The position numbers and the translations under genes were made by a program. Under the pieces are notes generated by a model. It was not told the DNA's origin. It saw only the letters and a list, made by a program, of their open reading frames with translations, and did not search any database. Shown here in pieces: positions 1-11,089 of a stretch of DNA of 64,000 bases. Location of the stretch: assembly GCA_949752795.1 (NCBI GenBank), contig OX457064.1:104757454-104821453 (forward strand), in the 5' to 3' direction. This stretch comes from Hyperoodon ampullatus (taxonomy: Eukaryota > Chordata > Mammalia > Artiodactyla > Ziphiidae). Position 1 is the first letter of the stretch. Every line of letters begins with the position of its first letter.

Positions 1-277
1 GAGCCCTGGTCCGGGAAGATCCCACAGGCCGCGGAGCAACTAAGCCTGTGCGCCATAACTACTGAGCCTGCGCTCTACAGCCTGTGAGCCACAATTACTG
101 AAGCCCTTGCTCCTAGAGCCCGTGCTCCGCAACAAGAGAAGCCACCGCAATGATAAGGCCATGCACCACAACGAAGAGTGGCCCCCGCTCACCGTGACTA
201 GAGAAAGCCCACACACAGCGGCAACGACGACCCAACGCAGCCAAAAAAAATAATAAAATAAAAATATTTTTAAAAAA
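1..277 (+). repeat. CHR-type SINE (long form), cut by window start
   Basis: The sequence enters partway through the tRNA-like head (gagccctggtccgggaagatccc) and runs through the long CHR body to 'gacccaacgcagcc', then an A-rich tail from about 242. The same body recurs at 13744 and 52346. The 5' end lies outside the window, so its target-site duplication cannot be checked. Confidence 0.93.
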
Positions 278-359
278 TGTAAGATCGAGTCACCCACTGC
301 TCAATAACTCCAATGACATAGCATCTTGTTCAGAGAAAAATCCTCTATCTTTACAATAG

Positions 360-823
360 GCCTCAACGACCATGCATAACCCACCCAATTACCTCTCCTC
401 CCCATCACTCTCCTCACTCACTCTGTGCCAGCTCCACCAGCCCCCTCGTCCTTCTCCGACACACCATGCACAGTGCTGCCTCGGGGCCTTTGCACCTGCT
501 GCCGTCATGTGCAGTGCTCTGCCCACAGGCGGCCACGGGGTTCACTCTCTCTCCTCTTCCGGTTCGTGGCTCCGCTAGCATTTTCTCAGTGAGCCTTCCC
601 CTACCCAACCCCTTTCCCACCCCACACCCCCCTTCCCTGCATTGTTTGTCTCAACAGCATTTCTCATGATCTGACATACAAAATATTATACTTATTTTTT
701 ATTCTCTGTCTCTTCCTGCTAACAGACAAACTATATGAGAACAAAGATTTCTGTGTTTTTATCCACTGCAGTATCTCCAATGCCTGACACATAATAAATT
801 CTCAATAATTATTTATTGAATTA
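360..823 (+). repeat. LINE-2 (L2) 3' portion
   Basis: The segment follows the L2 3' region from the 'cctcggggcctttgcacctgctg' block to the typical end, where a 'ccactgcagtatctccaatgcctgacacataataaattctcaata' type motif closes with 'tattgaatta'. It is diverged, as expected of an ancient mammalian repeat. The short open frames here are chance frames in the repeat. Confidence 0.75.
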
Positions 824-887
824 GCAAGTGACAATAAATGCATTGAAAAAATAGGGGGTATTAATTATATGTTATCTTCACATATTC

Positions 888-932
888 TGTGTGTGTGTGT
901 GTGACAGAGAGAAATAGAAAGAGAGAGAGAGG
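888..932. repeat. (TG)n followed by GA-rich simple repeat
   Basis: A run of about eight TG units (888-903) passes directly into an AGAGA-rich tract up to about 932. It is a compound microsatellite with no other signal. Confidence 0.85.
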
Positions 933-2310
933 AGGCCTCAAACTTCATGAAATTTCAACCACTAATCAGTCAACATGCATTACTGAATACTTGCTTTGTA
1001 CAAGAAAATCTTAGATGCGTTGTTGATAGAAACAGTTAATAATCAAACAGGAGAGAAAATTTAACAGATCTGTAATATCTTGGAAGCTGGGATGAGTGTG
1101 GCCTAGTGTATCCTCCATGGCTTCGTGGAGGTAAGAACTCACCTTTCTTGGAGACAAGGATACTGATGAGAGATGTCTATGACGGCCTGTAGGCAGGAGG
1201 ACCAGCTCAAGCAAAGGGGCCGTGTTTCAACCGCAGGCCATGCGTTCTCTAGACCTGGGGTCAATCCACCTGCCAGGAAAGGAGTATGATTTAGGGAAAA
1301 AGACAAGTAGTCAGGTTACTGGGGCCACAATGTGGAAGACTTTGAAAGCCAAACTAAATTATTGAAAAGGAATGGCCAATTCATATCATCTGAATAAGTC
1401 AGGAAAACCTCTTGTCAAACAAAACACAATACGAGGCCTAAATCTATACACGGTACCATGATTGGCTGTTCTGGATGACGTGGAAGCCAAGTGCGTGGAC
1501 GGCTCACATTCCCTTCCTCAGCTCCCCTTTACCCACTGCCGTGGTTCTGAGAGCCTCGTGGAAACCAGAGGCCCTTCAGACCCTTGAACACCACGGCTAT
1601 AGATCACTGGGGTTTCCCTCTACATGTAATGTACATGTGTCTGCCATCTTCTGGAAATCTAGTTAATATCACAGAGCAACAGCTGGCTATGCCTGAATGC
1701 CCCCCTGAGCTGGTAGCCAGGAGGTAACCCACGTGTGTGAACTTGGGCCTGGCTTGGCCATCTTCAGTGTCCTTCATCCCAACACTCACTCAACAAACCT
1801 GACCTCTGTGCACCAGGCACCATCGCAGGCAGTGGGTGCGAAATGGAACCTAGAAAAGCTGATGGGGTTAAATGCTGCCGAGGAAACAACAGGTTAGTGT
1901 CCTGGAGCCTAAAGGGTGGGATTAGCCAGATTTATAAGGTTGGTCAGAGAAGGAGCTCTGAGGAAGCACGTTTAACATGAGACGTTGAGAGAGGAAGGGA
2001 CTGGCTATGGAGTGAGGGAAGAGGATTCCAGATGGAGAGGACAGCACACACCAAGTCCTTATGGTGGGAACGCGTCTCAGACAGGCAAGGCACTGAGTGG
2101 TGGTCCCTGGGCTTGGAGATCATTGGGTTTTTGTCTTCAGAGCAGAGGAGGACCCTCGCTACTGAACACGGCAGAGACTGCAAGAGGCATTATTCCTGGT
2201 CTGTCCCAGAGGCTTCTGCTTTTTAAGTCTGATACATCCATACGCACCTCTGTATCCTCACGGACACCTACATCTGCACCTACATTTGCACCTACCTCTA
2301 GACAGACAGG
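933..2310. other. Unique-looking sequence, no gene recognised
   Basis: No splice-flanked exon, RNA gene or clear repeat was recognised. The open frames are short and overlap on both strands. Around 1770-1860 there is a faint resemblance to an old interspersed repeat ('caccaggcaccatcgcaggcagtggg'), too weak to assign. Confidence 0.4.

Positions 2311-2312
<2 letters not shown>

Positions 2313-2353
<41 letters not shown>
2313..2353. repeat. (CA)n microsatellite
   Basis: An uninterrupted CA tract of about 20 units. It explains the poly-Val/Cys and poly-Thr/His stretches in the open frames that cross it. Confidence 0.97.
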
Positions 2354-2355
<2 letters not shown>

Positions 2356-2394
2356 GCTACTTCCAGAGGTCACCAGGCCAGAGCTGCACTTGCC

Positions 2395-3045
2395 AAGTAT
2401 AGTCAGTCCTGAACTGCATGGTTTACAGACTCCGTATCTGCAAATTCACTGACTCGCTAAAATCCATTTGTAACCTCAAAACCAATACTCGTGTCACCTC
2501 TGCAGTCTTTCACAAACGTGCCCAAGGCCCTGACGATTTTGAGTTGCTGTCATGCGCATCCCCAGAGGAGGTCAAACAGGGCGACGCCCTGCCTCTTTGT
2601 TTCAGCTCAGGCTGTAAACCAGGGTCCTGTTCAGGGCTATTTCGTGCTATGTTTTTCACATTTTGTGCGGTATTTCTTGGTGATTTCACTGCTGAAAAAG
2701 ACCCCCAAGCATAGTGCAGCTGGACCGCCTCATGTTCCTAAATGTGACAGGCCTCACGGAGAAGCCACGTGTGTGAGACAAACTTCATGCACACATGGGT
2801 TATACCGCTGGTGGCCTTGAGTTCAGTGTTGGTGAATCAAGAGTTACATATTCAGTATGCTGTCCTTGAACAGAAAACACATAAAAGAAGGTTTGTATTG
2901 ATCAGTTAAGAAAATGTGGTGACCAGAGGCTCACAGGAAACCAACGCTGTGTTTCTTCCAGGAGCAGTGGTTCAATGTTCACCAATTCAGTGTTCACGAC
3001 ACTTTATAGAACATGCCATGGTGAAAGACAAGAATTGACTGTAGA
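2395..3045 (+). mobile_element. Fossil DNA transposon, probably Tigger-like
   Basis: The left end 'cagtcctgaactgcatggtttacagactccgtatctgc' type sequence and the right part, including 'gtggtgaccagaggctcacag' and an end near 'gaattgactgta', match my memory of a mammalian TcMar-Tigger type element. The internal frame is broken many times. The family is assigned from memory of the consensus; a repeat-library search would settle it. It stops directly against the 20-bp minisatellite. Confidence 0.5.
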
Positions 3046-3060
3046 AGATTTTGCCTCATT

Positions 3061-3240
3061 GTATGCAATTGGGAAGAGTGGTATGTAACTGGGAACAGTG
3101 GTATGTAACTGGGAAGAGTGGTATGTAATTGGGAAGAGTGGTATGTAAGTGGGAAGAGTGGTATGTAACTGGGAACAGTGGTATGTAACTGGGAAGAGTG
3201 GAATGTAACTGGGAAGAGTGGTATGTAATTGGGAAGAGTG
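3061..3240. repeat. 20-bp minisatellite, nine copies
   Basis: Nine consecutive 20-bp units of the form GTATGTAACTGGGAAGAGTG lie in perfect register from 3061 to 3240, with a decayed partial copy after. Variants differ at unit positions 6, 9 and 16 and in one unit at position 2. Because 20 is not a multiple of 3, the minus-strand frame across it shows a 20-residue protein repeat; this is not evidence of a gene. Confidence 0.97.
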
Positions 3241-3299
3241 GTAAGCAGTTGATGAGAGATAAAGCCAGAAAACCAGGAAGGGGGACCTATTTAAAAGCA

Positions 3300-4745
3300 C
3301 GGATCTTTAGATTTCTGTACCATTTTTCACACTCTCCAAAGATTTGAAGTAGCCCCTAGATTTGTAGATAAGGCAAAGCTAGATTTAATCTCTTTTCAGT
3401 GAGTTGACGAGCAATCGTAGTTCTTGGTACACGTGCCCTATCCTGCTGGTACATCTGAAGCTGGAATATGATTATCTTCCGCAACCAAGTTAATTAACAA
3501 AACAAGAAAATGAATTATGAACTGTCCCTTGACTCAAGGACAGCCCTCCATGGGACCGACTGGAATGAATTTGAGTAATACCATTTTGAACAGAATGTTC
3601 CTTACATTTATATGTTTCTGTGCAGTTGCTTAAAAATATAATTTCTCAGTAAAGACTCCCTACTACACCCGAATCCATATTATCACATTGTTCATTCAAC
3701 TGTATTTAAATAAATCAAAACTCCTCATAATGGTCTCTAAGACTGCGTGATTTCACTGCAGCCTTATTTTATAACTCTCTACTTGATCATAAATTTCAAA
3801 CAAAGGGAAGCATTTGGAGGATAATAGCATCCTACCGGATATTTATCCAATGCTAACATTTTGGCCTATTTGCTTCGGTTCTTATAGGGAGATGGCAGTG
3901 TACAGACACAGCTGAGTCCCATCTTTTCCACCTGCTCTGGCCCCGCCTCCTCTCCCAGGTGTACATCCTCAGGATGATGTCTGTCCTGTCCCTCTTGTTT
4001 GGTACCTTGACTACTTCTATAGGGAATCATGAAGAACATAAAAGTTTTGAAGGGAAAAAGGAGCTTGGAGGTCACCTCAGTGATCATTGTTTTACTGTTT
4101 TCTTTAGGACTCGCCAGGGGGCCAATAATAAAAAGCTCCTTGTTCCTTGAGAGCCTAATGATGACCCTGCTGGGTTATTCATGGTACCAGCCCGAAAGAA
4201 CAAAAATGTACGGGGTCCTCATTCAAGTAACGTGCTTTCATTTAACCCCTTACAATTTTTAGGAGCTCTGTTTTCATGTCCGTCCCAAGTAAACACAGGA
4301 TAACTCAACAATGATGATGAGTATTCTATTCATTTACTTGCCTTTCAAAAGCACTCATTTTGTTTTGAAAGATGAAGTTCCTTCACAAATACTGTGTTCA
4401 GTGAATGTTCAACTCTATTTTATATACTGTCGTGGACAGTGTAACTGGAGATGATGGTCCACAGTGATGGCTACAAGTCCCCCAGGCCACACAAAGAGAG
4501 CCCAGGTAGCTCAGATGCCAGGCATCGCCAAGCCCTATCCTATTAATAATGTGTGAGCTCCTGCCACCGCCTGCAGCTTCACCATCGCTCAGAGAGGCCC
4601 CGATTGGGCCTTTGGCTTTCCTGGGTCCTCCGTGGATAGGAGCATCACTGAACAGCGTATTGCAAAATTCACCGGGGGGTTAGTCATAGAAAACCCAAGG
4701 CACAAATGCACAGCCACCACCTCCTGAGTGCCTGCTGTTGAACTT
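3300..4745. other. Intergenic or intronic sequence, nothing recognised
   Basis: No repeat or exon was recognised with confidence. Base composition is ordinary and open frames are short. The sequence is probably old single-copy DNA with decayed repeats. Confidence 0.4.
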
Positions 4746-4761
4746 TAAGAATGTAAGAAAA

Positions 4762-4971
4762 GGGCTTCCCTGGTGGCGCAGTAGTTGAGAGTCCACCTGC
4801 CGATGCAGGGGACAGGGGTTCGTGCCCCGGTCCGGGAGGATCCCACATGCCGCGGAGCGGCTGGGCCCGTGAGCCATGGCCGCTGAGCCTGAGCGTCCGG
4901 AGCCTGTGCTCTGCAACGGGAGAGGCCACAGCAGTGAGAGGCCCGTGTACCGCAAAAAAAAAAAAAAAAAA
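4762..4971 (+). repeat. CHR-2-type SINE with target-site duplication
   Basis: The tRNA-like head starts at GGGCTTCCCTGGTGGCGCAG and the element ends in an 18-base A run (4954-4971). Flanking duplication is visible: AGAATGTAAGAAA before it and AGATTGTAAGAAAA after it. The pol III B-box region reads GTTCGTGCCCC, as in the other copies of this subfamily. Confidence 0.96.
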
Positions 4972-4984
4972 GATTGTAAGAAAA

Positions 4985-5884
4985 TGTCATTGAAGCTGAA
5001 TCTGCAAATACAAATGTTGCGTGAAATTGGTTCTAGAGAATCCAAACAGCACATTCTTCTTTCCTGCAAAGAACGAGTGGCTAGCAAAGCAATTCCTGCT
5101 ATTAACCATGAGATATAGTCCAGGCTCTGTAGTCAAGCATTCAAAGATCCAACCTGCGTTTTCTCTACAGACCCATCTTGCTAGAATTAGACTGACCTGC
5201 CTGGTTTACCAAGACGGGCTCTAAGAATTCCTCCCTCTCACCTTCCCTTAAGTGATGCCCGTGGCTCAGAATAACCGGAACCATTCTCCTTATCTCCTGA
5301 AATCCTCCTGAGGCCTCAAGGCAAAGCCACGTGCCCTTTCTGCCTGTGACCTTGACCTTCGCTGCACCCACAGGACCCCCACCTCCCAGTCTCCTGCATG
5401 GACAGCTCTGAAGGGCTGCACCACTAATGGGACAGTGAACGTACATGCTGAGAGCTCACCTACAAGTGGCATTATTGAGGAGGAAGAACCTGGATTAAAG
5501 ATTGCTGGGGTGGGAGCCTTGGCTCACGCTCACCACTATTTGCTTTGTTTCATTTCTGAGCACACGAAGAATACAATTCCCAACTCTCGTGCAGGTGGCT
5601 GGCACCACAGGACTAATTCTGGCCAGCGGGCCCTGAGCAGAGATGCAGATTCCCTCTACAAGGAAGCATGAGCCCTCTGGTCCCAGCTTCGGGAACTGCA
5701 AGCTTTGCGTGGAAAAGACAGAGCAGCACAGTGAAAACAGCTGAATCTCTGAGTCATTGTGTTGCCCACAGGAGACTCTGAGGAAATTAAAATGAAAACC
5801 TTGGCTGTGCTGAACTACTCTTTTGGCAATAATCTGTAACCATAACAAAGCTTCAGATTCTAATCCTGTGTCAGCCATTAACAA
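4985..5884. other. No recognised feature
   Basis: Ordinary sequence between a SINE and a double L1 insertion. The opposing open frames of 93-129 codons (for example minus 5495-5884) have no recognisable domains and no supporting splice structure. Confidence 0.4.
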
Positions 5885-5898
5885 GATAACGTGGATAT

Positions 5899-6138
5899 AT
5901 ATTTTTTTTTGTTTTTTTTTTAATTTATTATTTTTTTTTACTTTTTTGCTTTATAACAAATTTAATCAGTTATACATATACATATGTTCCCATATCCCCT
6001 CCCTTTTGCGTCTCCCTCCCACCCTCCCTATCCCACCCCTCCAGGCGGTCACAAAGCACCGAGCTGATCTCCCTGTGCTATGCGGCTGCTTCCCACTAGC
6101 TATCTACCTTACGTTTGGTAGTGTATATATGTCCATGT
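5899..6138 (-). mobile_element. L1 3' UTR fragment, first insertion at this target
   Basis: A 5'-truncated L1 end in minus orientation, with the T-rich complement of its A tail at about 5900-5945. It is flanked by GATAACGTGGATAT at 5885-5898 and 6139-6152. The L1 end stops early: the A tail follows 'ataaagcaaaaaagt' and lacks the final block ending 'ccaataaagatgt' seen in the copy at 7600-7640. Confidence 0.92.
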
Positions 6139-6150
6139 GATAACGTGGAT

Positions 6151-6603
6151 ATTAATCCTTTGTCCGTTGCTTCATTTGCAAATATTTTCTCCCATTCTGA
6201 GGGTTGTCTTTTGGTCTTGTTTATGGTTTCCTTTGCTGTGCAAAAGCTTGGAAGTTTCATTAGGTCCCATTTGTTTATTTTTGTTTTTATTTCCATTTCT
6301 CTAGGAGGTGGGTCCAAAAGGATCTTGCTGTGATTTATGTCATAGAGTGTTCTGCCTATGGTTTCCTCTAAGAGTTTGATAGATTCTGGCCTTACATTTA
6401 GGTCTTTAATCCATTTTGAGCTTATTTTTGTGTATTGTATGGTGTTAGGGAGTGATCTAATCTCATACTTTTACCTGTACCTGTCCAGTTTTCCCAGCAC
6501 CACTTATTGAAGAGGCTGTCCTTTCTCCACTGTACATTCCTGCCTCCTTTATCAAAGATAAGGTGACCATATGTGCGTGGGTTTATCTCTGGGCTTTCTA
6601 TCA
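6151..6603 (-). mobile_element. Inverted 5' part of a twin-primed L1
   Basis: On the minus strand this encodes part of L1 ORF2, from about [10 protein letters not shown] to EATDKGLI, with at least one frame break. It sits head-to-head with the plus-strand segment that begins at 6604. In the intact copy at 49.9-52 kb these two pieces are contiguous. This is the classic 5' inversion produced when both target strands prime reverse transcription. Confidence 0.92.
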
Positions 6604-7657
6604 AAATTTACAAGCAGCTCATGCAGCTCAATAACAAAAAAACAAACAACCCAATCCAAAAATGGGCAGAAGACCTAAATAGACATTTCTCCAAAGAAGA
6701 TATACAGATTGGCAACAAACACATGAGAGAATGCTCAACATCATTAATCATTAGAGAAATGCAAATAAAAACTACAATGAGGTATCACCTCACACCAGTC
6801 AGAATGGCCATCATCAAAAAATCTAGAAACAATAAATGCTGGAGAGGGTGTGGAGAAAAGGGAACACTCTTGTACTGCTGGTGGGAATGTGAATTGGTAC
6901 AGCCACTATGCAGAACAGTATGGAGGTTCCTTAAAAAACTACAAATAGAACTACCATATGACCCAGCAATCCCACTACTGGGCATATACCCTGAGAAAAT
7001 CGTACGTTAAAAAGAGTCATGTACCAAAATGTTCATTGCAGCTCTATTTACAATAGCCCAGAGATGGAAACAACCTAAGTGTCCATCATCGGATGAATGG
7101 ATAAAGAAGACGTGGCACATATATACAATGGAATATTACTCAGCCATAAAAAGAAACGAAATTGAGCTATTTGTAATGAGGTAGATGGACCTAGAGTCTG
7201 TCATACAGAGTGAAGTAAGTCAGAAAGAGAAAGACAAATACCGTATGCTAACACATATATATGGAATTTAAGAAAAAATAAAAATGTCATGAAGAACCTA
7301 GGGGTAAGACAGGAATAAAGACACAGACCTACTAGAGCATGGACCTGAGGATATGGGGAGGGGGAAGGGTAAGCTGTGACAAAGTGAGAGAGTGGCATGG
7401 ACATATATACACTACCAAACGTAAAATAGATAGCTAGTGGGAAGCAGCCGCATAGCACAGGGAGATCAGCTTGGTGCTTTGTGACCACCTAGAGGGGTGG
7501 GATAGGGAGGGTGGGAGGGAGGGAGGGAGATGCAAGAGGGAAGAGATATGGGAACATATGTATATGTATAACTGATTCACTTAGTTACAAAGCAGAAACT
7601 AACACACCATTGTAAAGCAATTACACTCCAATAAAGATGTAAAAAAAAAAAAAAAAA
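6604..7657 (+). mobile_element. L1 3' part: ORF2 C-terminus, 3' UTR, A tail
   Basis: The plus strand continues ORF2 from KIYKQLMQL, through 6606-7010 open and then broken by a stop, into the 3' UTR and the polyadenylation motif AATAAA (about 7631) with an A17 tail at 7641-7657. The Cys-rich motif near the C-terminus reads C-x3-C-x7-Y-x4-C: the usual His is Tyr. The target duplication GATAACGTGGA follows at 7659-7669. Not a functional gene. Confidence 0.94.
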
Positions 7658-7819
7658 GGATAACGTGGACAAATGATGTCTACAGCCTCTGAGGGAGAAG
7701 GAATTTGTCTGACAACCTGTCAGACAAAAAAAAAAAACCAAAAAAACTCATTAACCGGACTAGCAGTCCAGCCAGATCCACCACTATCAAAAGAAAGGGC
7801 CTCAATGACTATTTTTTTC

Positions 7820-8019
7820 TTTTTTTTTGCGGTACGCGGGCCTCTCCCTGTTATGGCCTCTCCAGTTGCGGAGCACAGGCTCCGGACGCGCAGGCTCAGC
7901 GGCCATGGCTCACGGGTCCAGCCGCTCCGCGGCATGTGGGATCCTCCCGGACCAGGGCACGAACCCATGTCCCCTGCATCAGCAGGTGGACTCTCAACCA
8001 CTGCGCCACCAGGGAAGCC
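7820..8019 (-). repeat. CHR-2-type SINE with 19-bp duplication
   Basis: A minus-orientation SINE from a T run to 'ccaccagggaagccc'. CTCAATGACTATTTTTTTC occurs at 7801-7819 and again at 8020-8038, an exact 19-bp target-site duplication. This implies a fairly recent insertion. Confidence 0.97.
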
Positions 8020-8039
8020 CTCAATGACTATTTTTTTCA

Positions 8040-10425
8040 AAGTGGAATAATTCATTTATTTCCCTAAAAAGTACATACCATTAGAGCAAATTTTTATGTC
8101 TCTGCACTGAAATATTTCAGTTCTCCCGGTAGGCATAGTGACAATTACTTTAAGAGATGCAAGTTCTTTCAGTTTAAGGTCATATTTGAGCTATACCTGT
8201 ACCTACATGTATCTATATGTGTATCTATACACATACACACACATACCATCAATACCATAATTTGACATAAATTCCTGAGGAATTAATGTATTGGAGTCAA
8301 TACATTAGGGCGTCTGCTAAGTGTGCAGAGATTGAGCCTGTGTCTCGGTCTGAAGAAGAGGGGCCGGAGAGTGATGGCCAGAATGGATGAAGGAAACTGT
8401 TCCAAGTGTGGGAAGCAGCAGCCTGCAATGCAGAATGGGGGAAGGGAAGGTATGTGGGGCCAGTCAGAGAGAACACAAGAGCTGGCAGATCTAAGGGGCA
8501 AAGAAGTCCAGTAGATGATGAAAAGCCAGTCAAGAAAAACAAAGTGCCAGTACTCAATGTCACTTTGCTGAACTCACCTGGCATGATTACAACATCAAAT
8601 TAAAATAATAAGACCTAGAGAATGAACTTTGTCATACAAATATCTTATACAGTTTGGAAATAATAATTTGGTACCCTGAATGACCATACACCATCAATTC
8701 AAAAGGCACCCATATATTTTCAGGGGTGCCATATAATCAGACCAATACCAATGAATTATGATTTGGGATTTTATTTGTCAAGGAAAAAGGCAAATAGGAA
8801 GGGATTCACTTCATCACTGTTGCATGGTTTATTTGGGGCAAGGAAATGGAAGAGATCATGATTTCCCAAGTTTTCCTAATATTATGTCACCTCTGCAAAT
8901 GTCAAAACCATTCACATAACCCTTATTGGGTAATAGATGAACAGGTGGCACATACTGACTAAGAAATAGATACTAATTCCTTCAACACTGCTATTCATAC
9001 CAGCTTCTAAATACATCTCAAGTACAGTTGTGCATAGTAGGTGAGTAAACGGCTTTCCCTATCCAGACTCCAGACACTCACATTGCAAGGAATCTACAAA
9101 TCCTTAGCTCTGTGTCCTGGGATTTTCAGCTTGCTTTGCCAGCATCTGTGCTGGTGAAAGAGAGCTACCTGTTCAACTTATTTTGTATCAAATGTGTGGA
9201 ATGATTCCTTTCATAACACAGAGCACCAATCTATAACTCTGAAGTTCACAGTCGTTATCTGAAGTAACCTTCCACTCCTGCCTCTGTCTCGTGTGAGAGG
9301 TGAACTGATTTCTCTCCCTCCTATGAAGCGTGCGTGTGCTGGGCTACATCCCCTCTGAAATCTCTTGTAGTTCTAATTATTCTGTGATTTTATAACATGA
9401 TAAAACTGAACTAAGGCTATGGCTGTTAGGTTGTACTTCCTAATGTGTCTTAGTTTGGGGCCCCCTAGAAATAGACTCTAAATCAAGGCTTATGGGGCAC
9501 CGGTAGTTAAGTTGGAAGATGATCTCAGACACGCCACCAGGAGAGTGGGGAATTGAGGTGCGTTGGCCCTGTTCCTCAAGAAAGAGACTCCACGTTGGTG
9601 TTAAACATGAAAAAACTTGATGAGGGAAAACACTTGTGTGAAGGAGAATAGAGAGGGTGGCCTGGAAGCTACCAGACCACAGTGCAAGTCTGGTCCCAGT
9701 GCAGGAGAGAAGCTTGGGTGCCTTTTTGGGTCCGTGGATGTTCTTCAGAGAGTCTTTGAATGAAAGTTGGCCATCAGCGAGGTCCTCGATCTCCCAAGAG
9801 ATGTTACTGTCTCTGCCACACTCTGTTCCTGGCTGGGAGGAGGGAGGCTGGATGTTACACAACTGCCATGACAGATTCCAAAGCATAACAGCTGGGGCCT
9901 CAGCCAGCTGTTGTCTCTCCCTGCAGTTGGAGGTTGGCCAGGGCTTTCTCAAGGCTACCACATAAGCCACGGAAGGGACCCAGTAGGGGTGCATTGTTAA
10001 TCAACTTTCCACGTGGGCAATGGGGACTGTGAGACACAGAGTTATCTTATCCCAGGTTGAGGGCTGGGGTATTCATCTTCCAAGCCCCACTGTTGAGTTG
10101 GTTAGGATTGCTGGCAGGGGCATGAAATCCATGGCACTTCTAGCCTGCCACACACCAATCAGAGTGCAGAAAAAGCCTTCAGACAATTGATACAGGCACT
10201 TGCCATTGGAAGTCAGGCTGGTAGGGACAGAAATGGCCAACTGGATATGGGCAGGGCCCCAACAGAGCCTGTGCCACTGCTAGAGACACGTGGCAGTAGA
10301 GATCCACCAGCCCCATGCTGGATGCCTCTCTCGAGCATCAAGGCCATGTAGAACGACCTTGTACAGGTAGCTCATGGTCAGAATTTGCTATGTGTGAAAG
10401 CTTTAACAAAGTGAAAATACCTACT
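8040..10425. other. Long stretch without a recognised gene
   Basis: A short ATC/ACA-rich patch lies at 8205-8245. Otherwise I recognise nothing. A 184-codon minus-strand open frame (9440-9994) has no familiar domain, no intron-like borders and ordinary composition. Part of 9440-10330 may be old repeat, but I cannot name a family. Confidence 0.4.
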
Positions 10426-10442
10426 CCTTGCTGCTGACTTTT

Positions 10443-10649
10443 TGTTGTTGTTGTTGTTGCGGTACACGGGCCTCTCACTGTTGTGGCTTCTCCCGTTGCG
10501 GAGCACAGGCTCCAGACGCGCAGGCCCAGCGGCCATGGCTCACGGGCCCAGCCACTCCGTGGCATGTGGGATCTTCCCAGACCGGGGCACGAACCCGTGT
10601 CCCCTGCATCGGCAGGCGGACTCTCAACCACTGCGCCACCAGGGAAGCC
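10443..10649 (-). repeat. CHR-2-type SINE
   Basis: Minus orientation with a (GTT)n-like interrupted tail at 10443-10460. The flanks CTTGCTGCTGACTTTT and CTCGCTGCTGACTTTT (10650-10665) are the target-site duplication, with one difference. Confidence 0.95.
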
Positions 10650-10754
10650 CTCGCTGCTGACTTTTGCAAGAAGATACAGAAATCTTGGGACAGACTCCTT
10701 TCTTGGCAGCCAAGGAGCTCTATTTAGCCCTATCACTGCCCACTATGAGCTTTC

Positions 10755-11071
10755 TTTTAAAAAAATAATTAATTTATTAATTTTGGCTGTGTTAGGTCTT
10801 CACTGTTGTGTGCAGGCTTTCTCTGGTTGCGGCAAGCGGGGGCTACTCTTCGTTGCAGCGTGCGGGCTTCTCAGCACAGTGGCTTCTCTTGTTGCAGAGC
10901 ATGGGCTCTAGACGTGTGGGCTTCAGTAGTTGTGGCACAAGGGGCTCAGCAGTTGTGGCACATGGGCTTAGTTGCTCCTCAGCATGTGCAATCTTCCCGG
11001 ACCAGGGCTCGAACACGTGTCCCCTGCCTTGGCAGGCAGATTCTCAACCACTGTGACACCAGGGAAGTCCC
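10755..11071 (-). repeat. CHR-type SINE, long form
   Basis: The long CHR body in minus orientation. It starts at an A/T-rich tail and ends at 'accagggaagtcc'. The flanks CCACTATGAGCTTT and CCACCATGAGCTTT form the duplication. It is more diverged than the short CHR-2 copies, hence older. Confidence 0.93.
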
Positions 11072-11089
11072 CCACCATGAGCTTTTAAC

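Noticed and set aside
2395..3045. Gene with conserved peptide pieces
   Set aside because: The frame breaks repeatedly and the ends look like a fossil DNA transposon.
3061..3240. CRISPR-like array
   Set aside because: The 20-bp units are directly adjacent with no spacers, in a mammalian genome; it is a minisatellite.
3004..3300. 98-residue repeat protein on the minus strand
   Set aside because: The repeat is a by-product of the 20-bp minisatellite; no start context or promoter supports it.
4762..4971. tRNA genes at the SINE heads
   Set aside because: Heads keep B-box-like sequence but do not fold into full cloverleaf genes and are followed by SINE bodies and A tails. The same applies to the other SINE copies.
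9440..9994. Minus-strand 184-codon open frame
   Set aside because: No domain recognised, no splice signals or CpG promoter, and composition like the surroundings. Length alone is not enough in 64 kb of six frames.
10338..10736. Recurring protein-like frames with GTRASHCCGL or GFPGGAVVESPPADAGD
   Set aside because: The same peptides recur at every CHR-2 copy (4.7, 7.8, 10.5, 12.4, 26.9, 36.0, 53.6 and 61.4 kb). They are translations of the SINE, not a protein family.
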